Position numbers and translations under genes: made by a program. From assembly GCA_000934455.1 (NCBI GenBank), contig KN890203.1, positions 20,199-62,575 of the forward strand: a stretch of DNA of 42,377 bases. The letters are read 5' to 3'. Source of the stretch: Apostichopus parvimensis (Eukaryota > Echinodermata > Holothuroidea > Aspidochirotida > Stichopodidae). The notes below the pieces were generated by a model. It saw only the letters and a list, made by a program, of their open reading frames with translations. It was not told the DNA's origin and did not search any database. Positions 23,701-35,302 of this stretch are shown piece after piece. Each line of letters starts with the position of its first letter. The stretch's first letter is position 1.

Positions 23701-26700
23701 TCTCTACCTTACATTTACAGTGAACAATATCACATTCAGTACATGGCTAGTTTGCAGCAAGCTAGTCGATCATTAAAGATGATTTCAATTTGTCAAACTA
23801 AGACACACACCAAACTTCTTCCACTCACAAACAGTAAATTAATGGGATAACGAATATCTTTAACACTTCAAATGTATGCTAGTTCCAGAGCAAGTAAAAC
23901 GAACCACACTGGTTTAACTTCCATCTTGATAACAGTCGTTGTTGATTAAAGTCTCAATACGTGTTTGCTGATGAATTTAGGAAAACAAACTTCCAGATGA
24001 AGCAGATTCAATGTTTCTTATTCTAAATGCACTCTGACCAGGTGGTTTAATGGAGAAAAGCTGTCGCAATCGAAAGAAAGAAATTTATTTTCTGTTGCCC
24101 TTATGGCTCAAACGATTTACCGTAAAATCACCACGATCGCCCATATCAGCATGTTCATTACACAAATGTTACCTATTTATACTCATATCGTCCACTTTTT
24201 TACCCAATTTCACAGAGTAAACGTCTGAAAACACATATTCATTTCTTGCAATGGAAGGAAATGGCAACAATTTTGCAAGCTACATCGATAAGACCGAAAA
24301 AAATGATACTATTCAAGAGAATGGAGGCACGAAAGTGAAAGTAAGCCTAGACTGTAAACAAAACAGAGAGATATGATTTGGCGCATGATCTGTTGGGTGG
24401 GCCCCGGTGGGGCTTGCAAATTTTGATTGAAGTTTGTAGAATCTACGGACTTGTTAAAAAATCTGGCGAATTTTATTCAGCTCAAAATGTTTTACTCAAT
24501 AAAAATGATGATTATTAATATGAAAATTGCATAGAACGGTGTTATTTTCACTGAGCTTTTAGGGCAGTAAGCTGGAAAGGTCCAAGTTAAAATTTGGCAA
24601 AAACACATTGAGACTTAATATGAATAGTGGAATACTTTGACAAAACATCGTACTGTCTTTTGTTTCCCATTATCACTTACTGTGTGTATGTACAAATGTT
24701 TATATAGGACCCAAGTTTAGCAAATCACTACTAAATTTTCAAAAGTTACAGTACTGATACCAATAACCAAAATAAAAAAATGTACATCAAGTCACACACG
24801 CAGTTCAATAACTTTTCCAACGTTATGTTTTTCGTAATAACCTCTGATGTTGAACAACAACAAAAGCAATTGCTATTTTATTCCTTGTATGACATCAGAG
24901 AGACGTAGATTACTGTATTTACCCAAATCTAATGTATACAAGATTTGTAAACAGGATTTGTACACAAGATTTGTAAGGATTTATAGCCAAATGGTTCAGG
25001 CCAAGCACATCATGCTCCTTCGTCGCACTGAGCGTTATATCTATATACGCCATTGCATGATATGCCTGGGAGAAAAAATACTGAGAGATTCTCATCCATC
25101 TAGCTAAATATTACAACTTTAATATAAATGCAGAATGGCTGCATGCATACAACCTTGCTACAGACGCCGTCTCTAGTGATAATAATGTATCAGTCTGAAC
25201 TATACGAGACCTCTGATTGAAATTTTCCAGCCAGGCCAAGAATCTATAAATGCAATGATGTCACCCAAAAGAAATGCATCTTCATTTAAGTCGGCATTCT
25301 AGACGGAGCAAAATCAATATTCAGCATGTTTCCTTTTCTAATTCACTCATCGTATAAATAGTGCAAGTTTCTACCAAGTGCTGCGTTATAACCAGCTGAA
25401 ACCACATTCTAAATGACGAGAGGATCACAACACTGTAGGTAAACACTGCTCTGTGCATGGTCAAGATGGTCTTGTAAATGCATTTTAACAAGAATTTGAT
25501 ACCCCCATCAAAAGCCTACAAAGGTATATATTTGGCTTCAAATCAACCAAATATGTGTTATCGCATCGGTATGTGCAAAATGACAAACGATACTGTTCAT
25601 AATTACATTTTGGATTACTTTAGTTCATTTAAATCACATAAAAAAAAATCAAATAATTAACTTTCACAAATTACATCAACTTCAACAGTTTGCATTTTTT
25701 GCAATTTGAAACTATATGTAAAATTACATGGTGTGTTACTCTTGAATCATGTGTGCCAAATTTGCTGTTACCACATTCCGGTGTTCATTTAGTTATAGAC
25801 TGAGAAAATTCCAATAAATTACAATATTACATGGCAGTTACAAACCTAATTGCAAAATAAAGCTTGTATGTTTTTCCTATCTTGAACTCACAATATCTGT
25901 GTAAGATCATTCTGTAGGTGACAAACATACACTTTCTAATACATGACAAGTGTAGGTGTTGATGCATGCACAATTGCACACTACCCCATATCTATTACAC
26001 AGAGCATATATCCATGAAGGACATTTATCCTTCAAACTGTATTTACATTTTATTGTCTAGAGAATATCCAAGAGAAAAACAAAACTCTCTAAAATTCTGG
26101 AATAGGAGAAAACCGACACCTCACTCTCCAGTCCATGGCTACTGTACAGTATCTTTCCTGTGATCTGCTTGGTTACCAATTGAAGTCTTTTAACCGAGCA
26201 GCATTTCAAGCATCACTTTTTGACTGGCTGCTAGCTAATAACTCCAACAATTTTACCAAACATTTCTTGCAATTTAATTGCAAGATCAAAGCAGGCCTTT
26301 TCCCTGACCATTAAAGGTCTGCAGACAGTGATGAACAACATTGTCTTAATCACTCTAAAAGACACTAGAAATCATGAAAATAGCTGCAACTCCCAACAAT
26401 ATCCATCGAAGATTAACCATTGTTTACAAGTCTTGTTATGAATAAACATTAGCTTATTATGCACATTGATGATGTAAAGGGAGTGATGGCCTGATTTTCT
26501 GTTATGTTATTCCTTTGTTTTTACAACCTTTGTTCCAAGGACACCAAACACAAGTTTGTGACATATAGCAATTTTTTTTTTAAATATTTTGTCTTCTTTG
26601 CAAAGAGGAACATCACATTCTTCCACTGATATATTTGGGCTTGTAATTAGGGGATAACTAATTAAGGCCTAAAATAAGCAATTTGGATATAAGGCAACAC

Positions 26701-27566
26701 TCGACGTCATAGTTTGCACATGTTTAATTAGTTTCCCAGAGTTATTAAAAAAACAAATGTGTATATCTTGGAAACGAAAAGAGCTTTTCGAAAAATGTCA
26801 ACAGATTTGAATGAGATTATCACACACAACAAATGTACTGAATATGGGCCGATTAGCTACTGTAGGTGTACGTAGTACTTATAAGCTAACTTTTATACTG
26901 ATTGAGTAAAGGATTATTCACTCTGATATTGAACATTTTTAAAAATTCAGCTAAGTAAAAACTAAGCATGCTCTGATTTTTATCCAATAATTATGAACAT
27001 GAAGCATAGATCTGAGAAAAGAATTACAAAAATTGTTCTAAAAAGTGCAACTTAGAAAGCCTTGAAAATGTGTCGCTGTTACATTGTCATTCTAATGCTA
27101 AGGCTTGCTAAGCTGTAACTGAACTTTTTGGATCAATACGAATGTGAATCTAGAAGAGCACACCTGTTCACTTCAAATTCACATGTTGCACAACAGTTAA
27201 CAACTTCCAATGATGTTCATCTTATATCACAGAAATGGCAAATGTAGGAATCTAATGTTAACTTCACCACGACATTCAGATTACATGCTCCCTTTTAGAG
27301 GTATAAGGTAAATTAAGCTAAAGGTTAATTTATGTTAATAACTAATGAGAAGTCAATTAATACTATATTGTAAGTTAATCATAAGTCAGGATTACAATGA
27401 ATATTTCCTGTCAAACATATGTACAGACAAACAAGATAAATTTAGGTGCCTCCGAAAAAGTTGGGAAACAAATTGTCCACTCTTGCTTCACCAAGCTTGG
27501 CACTGCGATATAATCATTTTCTAAAACAAATCCAGTTACATACCAAAGCACAGGGGCTATTAATAC
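23701..27566. other. Upstream region, mostly featureless
   Basis: Apart from the candidate exon at 24251-24340, this is AT-rich sequence without a supported gene. Noted items: a GCCCC-GGT-GGGGC stem near 24401, three degenerate copies of a GATTTGTA motif at 24938-24981, a TACTGTACAGTA palindrome at 26140-26151, and a CGAAAAG-AG-CTTTTCG palindrome near 26776. None has a recognised function. Confidence 0.55.
24251..24340 (+). CDS. Candidate first coding exon of an unrecognised plus-strand gene
   Basis: An ATG in good context (G at -3, G at +4) opens 30 codons that end exactly at AAA|GTAAGC, a good donor in phase 0. The peptide starts MEGNGNNFASYIDKTEK, is hydrophilic and has balanced codon use. 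Without splicing the frame closes 11 codons later. It lies about 600 bp head-to-head from the semaphorin exon at 23646. I recognise no family and found no convincing second exon downstream. A 30-codon open frame next to a donor can occur by chance, so this is a weak call. Confidence 0.3.
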
Positions 27567-27656
27567 CTTTGCCAGGTTATTGCTCGAAATTGCAAGGCTT
27601 TTCACTGAATCTCGCCGATTCTCGGTTAAAAATTTCTCTTCCTTGTGCATGGCCAT
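27567..27656 (-). CDS. Candidate minus-strand exon upstream of the semaphorin start (weak)
   Basis: TTTTCAAGATGGCCATG has a strong start context and resembles the YY1 core (AAGATGGC), often placed at promoters. The following 30 codons (MAMHKEEKFLTENRRDS...) run to AAG|GTATTA, an acceptable donor, and contain several CpGs unlike the flanks. The frame stays open further, to about 27411. If spliced to the acceptor at 23647 it would give only an upstream ORF ending in the 5'UTR. It could be a non-coding first exon of the semaphorin, a separate small exon, or chance. No homology is recognised. Confidence 0.22.
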
Positions 27657-27667
27657 CTTGAAAACCA

Positions 27668-28919
27668 AGACTACAGGTCCTCTGATATTTGCCCATGGCC
27701 TTGGTTAATTGATTCTATGAAGAGGTTTCATGTTTAAGGGGTTTCTTTTATCTTCTTACTATCACAACTTTAACCATTTTATCAAGGTTTGTTCTGGGTC
27801 AGATCAATCAAACCTTGCTTAGGCCCGCATAAAGATATTATTACACAGCAATGTGTACCACGGCTGACCTATAAAGGTATCTGAAGTGGATTTTTCTGAA
27901 CACAATAATCAAACCTCTACCTGAATAACGTTGTAAAGGTAACAATTCCAGGCTCCGGTGCAAATATTACCAGACAAAGATCCAGAGAGGGCTATGTGGG
28001 TGTACACCCCCCCACCCTTCCCCTTAATAAACCTCACATAAAAGAAACATAAGTATTTTTCTTACAACCCTGCAATAAGACCTAATTTACACTATTTATA
28101 GTCTAAAAATGTCTCAGAATACACCATTTGATGTCTAATTTATTTTACTTTTGGGGGAGGGGGAGGATCACAGTCCCCTCTAAATTTCAGGTTTGAATGA
28201 CCTCAAGACCACACCCTCTCCATTATAAACTTGCTGGTTACTCATACAGCCTAAGTTTCCATCATCTATAGGCTAGCTGCACCACAATATGTCACACACT
28301 GACTGTTATATGTATATTAACCATCGAGACAGCTGTCAACACCAAATTATGATTCAGAATTAGGCAATGTACATTTCACTGTGGCATATTAATTGACTGC
28401 TGTTTCTCTTTATTCTTTTTTTTTTTTTACGATGACATTTAATAGAGAGCAAACTGTGAAATTATTACCAACCCAAGAACCTTCAAACAAATGACCTCTT
28501 CCAAGGAAATCAATTTATAATACTTCGTTAACCTTTGTTACCGAAAGGAAAAGAGGAAATGTCCATTATGATAACTCAAAGTTATCGGAACTTTTCGTGA
28601 CAACGTAAAACCATTCCTCTACCGGGTCTATATGGACATCTCTTTGCCCTTTCCGATGAAAATTAGAAGTTTTAATTTGTCAGTTATAGTGTCTCAGTCT
28701 GTGCAAATTTGGCAGTTAGTTTACGGTGTGAATCACAAACTGAATGTGGCCTGTACCATGATTCAGGTCAGTGGCACCTTTTGCATTGAATGTTTCACAT
28801 GCGATAAGCAGGATGAGACCATCAAACCTTGGATCACAAATTATAGTTACTCGTTTTAATTGTCTGTCATCGTCGTTGAAATATTACTCTGAGAGGGTCA
28901 ATTAGATTAAAGGAAACCC
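27668..28919. other. Upstream region with C-rich and G-rich stretches
   Basis: No gene is seen. A C-rich stretch (about 28000-28021) and a G-rich stretch (about 28153-28168) bracket an AT-rich middle of about 130 bp. That layout is common in small non-autonomous transposons of marine invertebrates. I could not define terminal repeats or a target duplication, so it is left unclassified. Confidence 0.4.
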
Positions 28920-28920
28920 C

Positions 28921-28980
28921 TGCTTCCTAGAGAGGTAATAAGGTTGTGAGTTCAAGCTACCATTCCACGTGTAACTCCCG
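28921..28980 (+). mobile_element. Possible decayed SINE or tRNA-like fragment
   Basis: GAGAGGTAATAAGGTTGTGAGTTCAAGCTACC contains a B-box-like element (GTTCAAGCTACC) with a degenerate A-box-like stretch before it. No folded tRNA can be drawn and the match is partial. Confidence 0.25.
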
Positions 28981-29079
28981 CTATGTAATTATAACATTAC
29001 AGTCGCTATATATAGCAATTGTTATCATACTTTACAACTGGCCTTTAAAAACAAATCTTGGTTTTTGATTTATGAACCC

Positions 29080-29339
29080 TTTAATCCAATGGTCCAAAAA
29101 ACTATTGGTTGAGACCAACAAGTGGGTTGCAATAATTTTCAGTGGGTCGCTGGATTGTTCCAGACATCTGAAAATTTATTCTACAGATTTCAGAGCTTGT
29201 TTTTCCAGAGTCCAAGCTAACTTTCATTCACTCTGAGCATCGATTCTGAGGGGTGGGGGGTCTGGTGGGGTGTGCTTCAGACGTCACAGAAATTCCTGGG
29301 AGGTAGGTCGTAATAGTTTGCAGACCACAGGTTTAATCC
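29080..29339. mobile_element. hAT-type MITE with 8-bp target duplications
   Basis: The flanks carry TTTAATCC at 29080-29087 and again at 29332-29339, a perfect 8-bp duplication as made by hAT transposases. The element between them is about 244 bp. It starts AATGGTCCAAAAAACTATT and ends with the reverse complement of CCTGTGGTCTGCAAACTATT, so the inverted ends share TGGTC and AAACTATT. The inner GTGGGTTGCAATAATTTTC and GTGGGTCGC resemble the GGGTCGC motifs of hAT MITEs of the ACCACTG class. It has no coding capacity and would depend on a transposase elsewhere. The exact end is ambiguous by one base. Confidence 0.75.
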
Positions 29340-29568
29340 AAAAGAGAAACTGTTGTGCCCAACAAATTTGATGTATTATCTTACTGTTTCACTTGCACAC
29401 CTCTGAAGTTCTAACTTCATCCTTCCTGGAGTTTTGGTAGACTGCATGTAAAGTAACAGATCATGTTTTCAGGTGTGTTATTGTTTCCTTTGACAGTAGA
29501 ATACATGCCATCGTACCATTAGACTGAGACGACAACTTACAGCTTTCCAAGGATGATTTGAGCGTGAC

Positions 29569-29777
29569 ATTAATTTTAAAATGTTGTAGACCGTTTTAAA
29601 ACACTGCTAGAAGTCCAGGTTGTATTTTTATAAATAAACCACTGTATGTTCCTTTAAACATCTGAGAGTCATCAATTAAAGTGGCTGGACTACATAGTCT
29701 AACACACAGACCATTAGGTCAGTTCCTAAGATGCAATACAGAACTCAATGGGAATACATAGGACTTTTCATGGCTTC
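29569..29777 (-). repeat. Dispersed repeat, copy B (inverted relative to copy A)
   Basis: This is the reverse-complement partner of 13872-14080, about 209 nt, with the same ordered blocks (GTAGTCCAGCCACTTT, AGATGTTTAAAGG, ATACAACCTGGA, ACGGTCTACAA on the minus strand). It lies upstream of semaphorin exon 1 while copy A lies in intron 1, so the pair brackets that exon in opposite orientations. Confidence 0.8.
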
Positions 29778-30860
29778 GAGTACATTACAAATCCGTCAAG
29801 AACAAGTGGTATTGAATGCAAAGTAAGGATGCCCTGTAATCGTTTATATGAAGGTGAAAGAATAACTGCTTTGGGTGAGAACTCTTAGAATTTATAAAAC
29901 AATGGATTATAACATCAACATTTAGGCCTTCACTTAGACGGTGTCATCAATTTAGCCTTAAAAGAGTATTCAAAAGATTTAGCATTTATTTTAAAAAGGT
30001 GAGAATATCTTGAACATAAGAACAGCTATAGAAATGATACCAGCTCCCAAGTTTTACCTTTTTCTTGGACTGGGACATGCATATATGACAAAGTTTTGTC
30101 GAAAGTCTTCCTTTAACCAAAGGATCTGTCTACTGGCATGCCTCTGTTAGTACCTTCTACTAAACTGAAGTTAATGCTTTAAAATCATATTTGTTATAAA
30201 AACAAAACTGAAAAACACACATGAAAATGAACAACAACGAAGTCCCAGATACCTTGCGGTGCACGTATACCCAATCTTTCCGGAATAAAGAGATTTTTAT
30301 GAGATGATTAATTCAACATGTAAAAGCTAGAAACATTTACATTCAGAAAATATATTAATGCATGCAATATTTGAGCCAAAATGCCATAAAACTGATTCCA
30401 ACAGGCATTCTTTTCATTTGAACTTTGACCTGCCATAACACATCAACAATCCCACATTGACTTAAAAGTATGGCAATCTCATTTAATAGATCATTAGGAA
30501 GTTAGGACACTCGATAACAAGAAGGATGTCCCTGCATTTCACTTTTAAACGATTAATAATCTATCTACCAAAAGTATGTTTGTAGGGAACTCTTATCACA
30601 GACAGTAGTCTCATGCTTGCAAGGTAGATTTTCTCTCTGATGACAATTCACCCTGTAGAAATGAGAAACTAGCCAACTGGCTTATAGTGATTCTTTCCAG
30701 GTAAGATTTCATGTTTTGCGAGACCACTGGCTGAATTCAATAATGTTATCAGCAGGGTACTATGCACTCATGTGTACCTAGCAGGTTAGAAAACATAAAA
30801 AGATATTCATTCTTTGACGTCTGTTGACCTGAACTGAATGTTGACCTTACCGATAAATTA

Positions 30861-31100
30861 TGAATACCTCTTCACCGATATACTTTGCATCTAGAGCATC
30901 TAGAGATTATCAAGAGCGATAGAAGAGCAATAATGTAACTAGAGGATGGCAATTACAGAAGAGCAATGGCCATACACGCACACAAGGAAGTGCCAGATGC
31001 TAGAGCGAGGTAAATACGATACAGTGCTTACGTTATATGAGGTGAGGGAGTACGCGCTATGAATTTTGAATACCTCTTCACCAATGTACTTTGCATCTAG
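30861..31100 (-). repeat. 34-bp direct repeat, spacing 206 bp
   Basis: The 34-nt segments 30861-30894 and 31067-31100 differ at only two positions. On the minus strand both read LDAKYIGEEVF, and the two differences fall in third codon positions (TAC/TAT and ATT/ATC). No recognised protein contains this, and flanking frames do not agree, so it is annotated as a repeat. A duplicated small exon is possible but unproven. Confidence 0.6.
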
Positions 31101-33000
31101 TTGATATTTGCAATTTAAAGAAGTCTTGAAGACTTCCTGGTTTGGGTATTTAGAAGCGACCATAACTGCATGAACTTTAATACACAAACTGTGTATATTA
31201 TTATATAAAACAGAGATGCATTTCAGTTTTTAAAGTTGTCAACTGAAAATCAACACAACATCTTTACAAGATCCCTTCAATGTAAATCTAAAAAGATGGT
31301 TCAGCAACCAACGGAACCAAACTATACAAAGTATGAAGTTATAACCAATGTCCTGTTTGGGCTAACATGTTTCCACTTGAGGCAAAGTGTCACATACACA
31401 CACACAAGCATAATTACCATCAAAATGGCACAGGCAGTTGAACAAATCCTACTGTAGTTAGCTACATACGGATTTGAACTATGACGTAAGTGCATTCCAC
31501 TTAGGCCCAATCATTAGAAGTAATTTAGGTGATTGGAATCTCATACAAAAAACTGGAAAAAAACAACCTTCCGTTACAGTGATTTGGCTTTGTGTTTTCT
31601 ACATCGAAAATGATCCTCATTATATATTTTGATTGATTGCATGCTTCCATGAACAAACTAAAAATGCACTCCCCATACCTGCAAACAATCTATCAGACAC
31701 AAGCAAACCAAACGCATTCATCGAAAAGCAGGTATTATTTTGTTGTTATTCGGATCATGTAAAACTTTGTGTGGTACTGTTAACAATGTTTTGTTAACAC
31801 TGTTTCCACAATATACTCAACTCACAGTAACTTCTGTCAGTACTCAGTGATGTATCCATATACACAGACAACCAATTGATAGATCAAAAAGACATTTTAA
31901 AAAAATTTTAAGAGGAATGATTTTACCTCTTCAAGTTGTTTATCTAAAATTTTCTTTTTCCTATGTTACCACTGTTTGTAACTGTCACTACCCTACATGT
32001 AGTTAAACAAGTTTGTACCCATCGTTGTTATGTTTCCTGTGGTCTGAAACCGACCCTCACATGTATACCATCCCCTTCCTGTCTACAACCTTTAATTACC
32101 TTTCTTCCCTCCCTCTCTCCCTCCCCCCCCCCTCTCCTACCAATCACATCATGCAGTGAACTAAAAGGTTGTGATAGTCTGCAGCACAACATTAGTACAT
32201 TTTTCTAGCGGGCTAAGTTAGTTTACAAGTTTGCTTGAAGAGAATGTTCTAAATATACACACATTCCTCTTGAACTCTTGAGTCTTCGTACTATAAAACT
32301 CTATCCGTTGGTGATGTATAAGATACAAAAATTTATTCATATCATTTGAAAGAGCAAATTGCACAATACACATGTCATATAGGAACTGCACAATAATTAA
32401 ACTACCTCTACTCTGCTAGATGTATTCTTTCCTAATTGTCGGAAGCTCATTCGCAATTCAGTGTTTAAATTTAACTGGTTTGGATATTTATGAAATGATG
32501 ATGCTTACCTTTGCTAAACATTACATACAGACTCTGATCTATCAAAACTTCAGATCGATAACAATTGGATTCAGATGGATTATAAATCCAAGTCCAAATG
32601 CGGTGCAGAACTTCTGATTGGTCGATTCCAAAGGAAGACTGGGCAGTGACCTCAGAGGGTCAATTGGGGTATATACTGTACTGCAAGAATGTTACGTCCA
32701 GTTTGTATATTTGGTAGAGCGGTGGAGACAGGCGCAGTAAGAGGTGATTGAGGTGAATGAAGTAAATTCTAAGTGTATATATTTCTATTATCCTTTAATT
32801 ACTGTAGCACTGTAGCATTGTATCTAATGTAAAATCCCTAAGAAAATAGATATGTACACATCAATATCATTTACTTATTAGTAGCTATTAGCAGATTACA
32901 GATTGTTCTGTAACCGCTTATTTATTTACTGCAAAGGACAAAAATAATTATTATTATCTAAACACCTGTATTGAAATATCTAGATATTTTTAGATCTCGT

Positions 33001-33500
33001 AAATTTATAGCTAAATATTGATCAATTATACTGAATCCCAAATTAATGGTAATGAATTCAGCAAACAGCTTGATTATAAATACAGGTTGCAGCATATCCC
33101 CCAGCTACAGGAAATCGTTGCGTTATTTTGTGAGGAGGAGGATCTTGCTATCGATGAAGTTGACTTGTCTCATGAAGTCAAATCAATCAATTTTTGCATA
33201 ATCTTATCAAAGTAAACAAGCAATAGTTCTCACCTTGACCTACAGTACATGTACACATAATTTAATAACCTCATATAAGTTTATAGCTATTGATAAGTTA
33301 TACTGAATCCCAAATTAATGGTAATGAATTCAGCTAACAGTGTGATTGATATAGGTCACAGCTACCCCCAGGACATGACTGTTTGATATTTACAGGAAAT
33401 GATTGCATTATTTTGTAACCAGGAGGAACGGTGAACGATGAAGTTAACTTGTCTCATGAAGACCATAGTTCTGACCGTAACCTAGATGTACACATAATGT
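33001..33500. repeat. Diverged tandem duplication, period 272 bp
   Basis: Copy 1 (about 33001-33262) and copy 2 (about 33273-33500) share AATCCCAAATTAATGGTAAT, GAATTCAGC, ACAGGAAAT, TTATTTTGT, CGATGAAGTT, ACTTGTCTCATGAAG, ATAGTTCT and TGTACACATAAT in the same order. ACTGAATCCC recurs 272 bp apart. Copy 1 keeps a 65-codon frame (33018-33215) with an acidic stretch, EIVALFCEEEDLAIDEVD. Copy 2 breaks it with a stop and frameshifts. It is probably a decayed mobile-element or gene fragment of unknown family. Confidence 0.8.
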
Positions 33501-33654
33501 CTCCCTCCCCCCCCCCCCTCAAAAAAGAAGGCAGGCAGGTTTACAGGTGTTCCATTAACAACTCGAACAAAGTCACATATTGACATAGTTTCAAAAGCTT
33601 AAAATACATCTACGAAAAACAAAGATCTAGATTTCAACTTCGATTAGATTCAGG

Positions 33655-33840
33655 CTTGAGCAAGCCCGATGCCAACAAGGACAGGACATTGCGCTTGACA
33701 TTTCTGGGAGCGACCGACCATGATCAATTTACATCTTAAAAACTTGGAGACGCGAATCCAAGCGGACATTAACTAGAAACACCTTTCCGCATCACGCCAG
33801 AGCAAAACCCTTGTGCCTCGTACACAAGGTACATTTATAT
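33655..33840 (-). promoter_or_regulatory. CpG-richer stretch with TATA-like motif (weak promoter candidate)
   Basis: About ten CpGs fall in 175 bp, well above the surrounding sequence. On the minus strand a CATATAAATG motif near 33836 sits just upstream of this stretch. It could be the start of a transcript reading toward the semaphorin exons. I could not identify a convincing donor, so this is only a candidate. Confidence 0.2.
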
Positions 33841-35044
33841 GCAACAGGGCTGTACTTATCTTGCCTGAGTAAACTAATTCATTCCTCAATGGCATTGGAT
33901 TAGAGGGAATAAGCCCAAGTTTCATTACAAAACAATTTCATATTGCTTTAGGCTAATAGCTTTAGCCTTCAGGTGTCCTAATATTACCAAACGAAGAGGG
34001 GGAAAAATACACTGACATTTTGTTAATTCTTTTTCTGAATTCTTCTTTAATAACCTGGATAGTGTAACGGTTAAATTTCTTTACCTCTTGTCGGTTTAAT
34101 ATGCAAAGCCATAGCTCTGGCAAAAATAGCACCAACTAACAGGTATTTAGGTAAATAAAGCAGAACATTGCGAACCTGCGAAGGCATGATTAAGTGTTAT
34201 AGAAAGGACTCTGCATGAAGCATATAATGTATATAAATACTACATGGTTACTTTTAAATTGGTAATAATATAATCAAAAAGTTAAAACTCATTCATATAA
34301 CCTATATGGGTTCATTTTATCGGCGCAGACAAACAGACAAAAGATCCAAATAACTTAAGTAACAACAATCCAACAAAACAAGAAAAAAACAAACTTCCAG
34401 TTCACTGTACTTCTGTACGTTTCTGTCCATCCTTAGAACCGTATTGTGGATGCTTCAGAATAATGTGCTTTGTCAACGTTGTCAGGCTATTTAGTAATTG
34501 CTGTACTCTATTGAATTTTACATGCTGGGAATTCAAAAAGCCTACATCAGTTCCCACGGGGAATTCAACAAACAGATAATTCTTCACACAACAGAATATT
34601 ATCAGCATGAGAAAACTACAGAGTAACCTTTGGAAATGTCATATTTTAGTTTAATTATATATAAACTTACAGTACAGCGCTGAATATCAAAGTATTTCTG
34701 TGGAGCATAAATCAATTCAAAATGCACATGTAACAACTTGTAGTTCTACAAAGTCACTGGACAGTGCTGGTAACAGAATTTTTTTTATGACACATTTAAC
34801 TTTCATCGGGGCATTATCAGAATAAGTGAAAATAAGGTTCATTCTTTTGAAAGTTTCAAGGACACAAATTCAACCATTATCGTCATTGGTTTGTGTGATA
34901 CAGTGATACCTGTCATGAACAAACTACGATATCTCCCAAATGGAACAAGAATTTTCTTAGTTATTTCGGCCAGTTGTTTTTCACAAAGATCTCTGTCATA
35001 TATGTGCCAAAGATGATGGAAAATCCAACCTTACTGGTTTGGAT

Positions 35045-35302
35045 ATTTACTTTGTTCCTCGCTTACCTGTTTCCCCACAACCTTAGCACCCGTTCTTCCG
35101 TGCCTATAATGTCCATGGTAACCCTTTAACAATGTGCGCCCTCCGTGACCAGCTCCCCAGTCATTGCCCCTACTTCTCATTCTACCTGCCTACATGCGTT
35201 TTTTCGATCGGATTATTCCTTCGGGTTACCATGGACATTACAGGCACGGTAGAACGGGTGCTAAGGTTGTGAGGAGACAGGTAAGCGAGGAGCGAAGTAA
35301 AT
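35045..35302. repeat. Long inverted repeat (80-bp arms, 98-nt loop)
   Basis: The left arm is 35045-35124 and the right arm 35223-35302. They pair over all 80 bases with about six mismatches and no gaps (roughly 92-93% identity). The arms are richer in GC and CpG than their surroundings. They include ACAACCTTAGCACCCGTTCT and GTCCATGGTAACCC. The loop is 35125-35222. A transcript of either strand would fold into an 80-bp double-stranded RNA. The most likely origin is a foldback-type MITE, though no target duplication was found. The 77-codon frame starting in the loop is a by-product. Confidence 0.92.

Noticed and set aside
27446-27661. 71-codon plus-strand frame
   Set aside because: It is opposite the minus-strand candidate exon and has weaker start and splice context.
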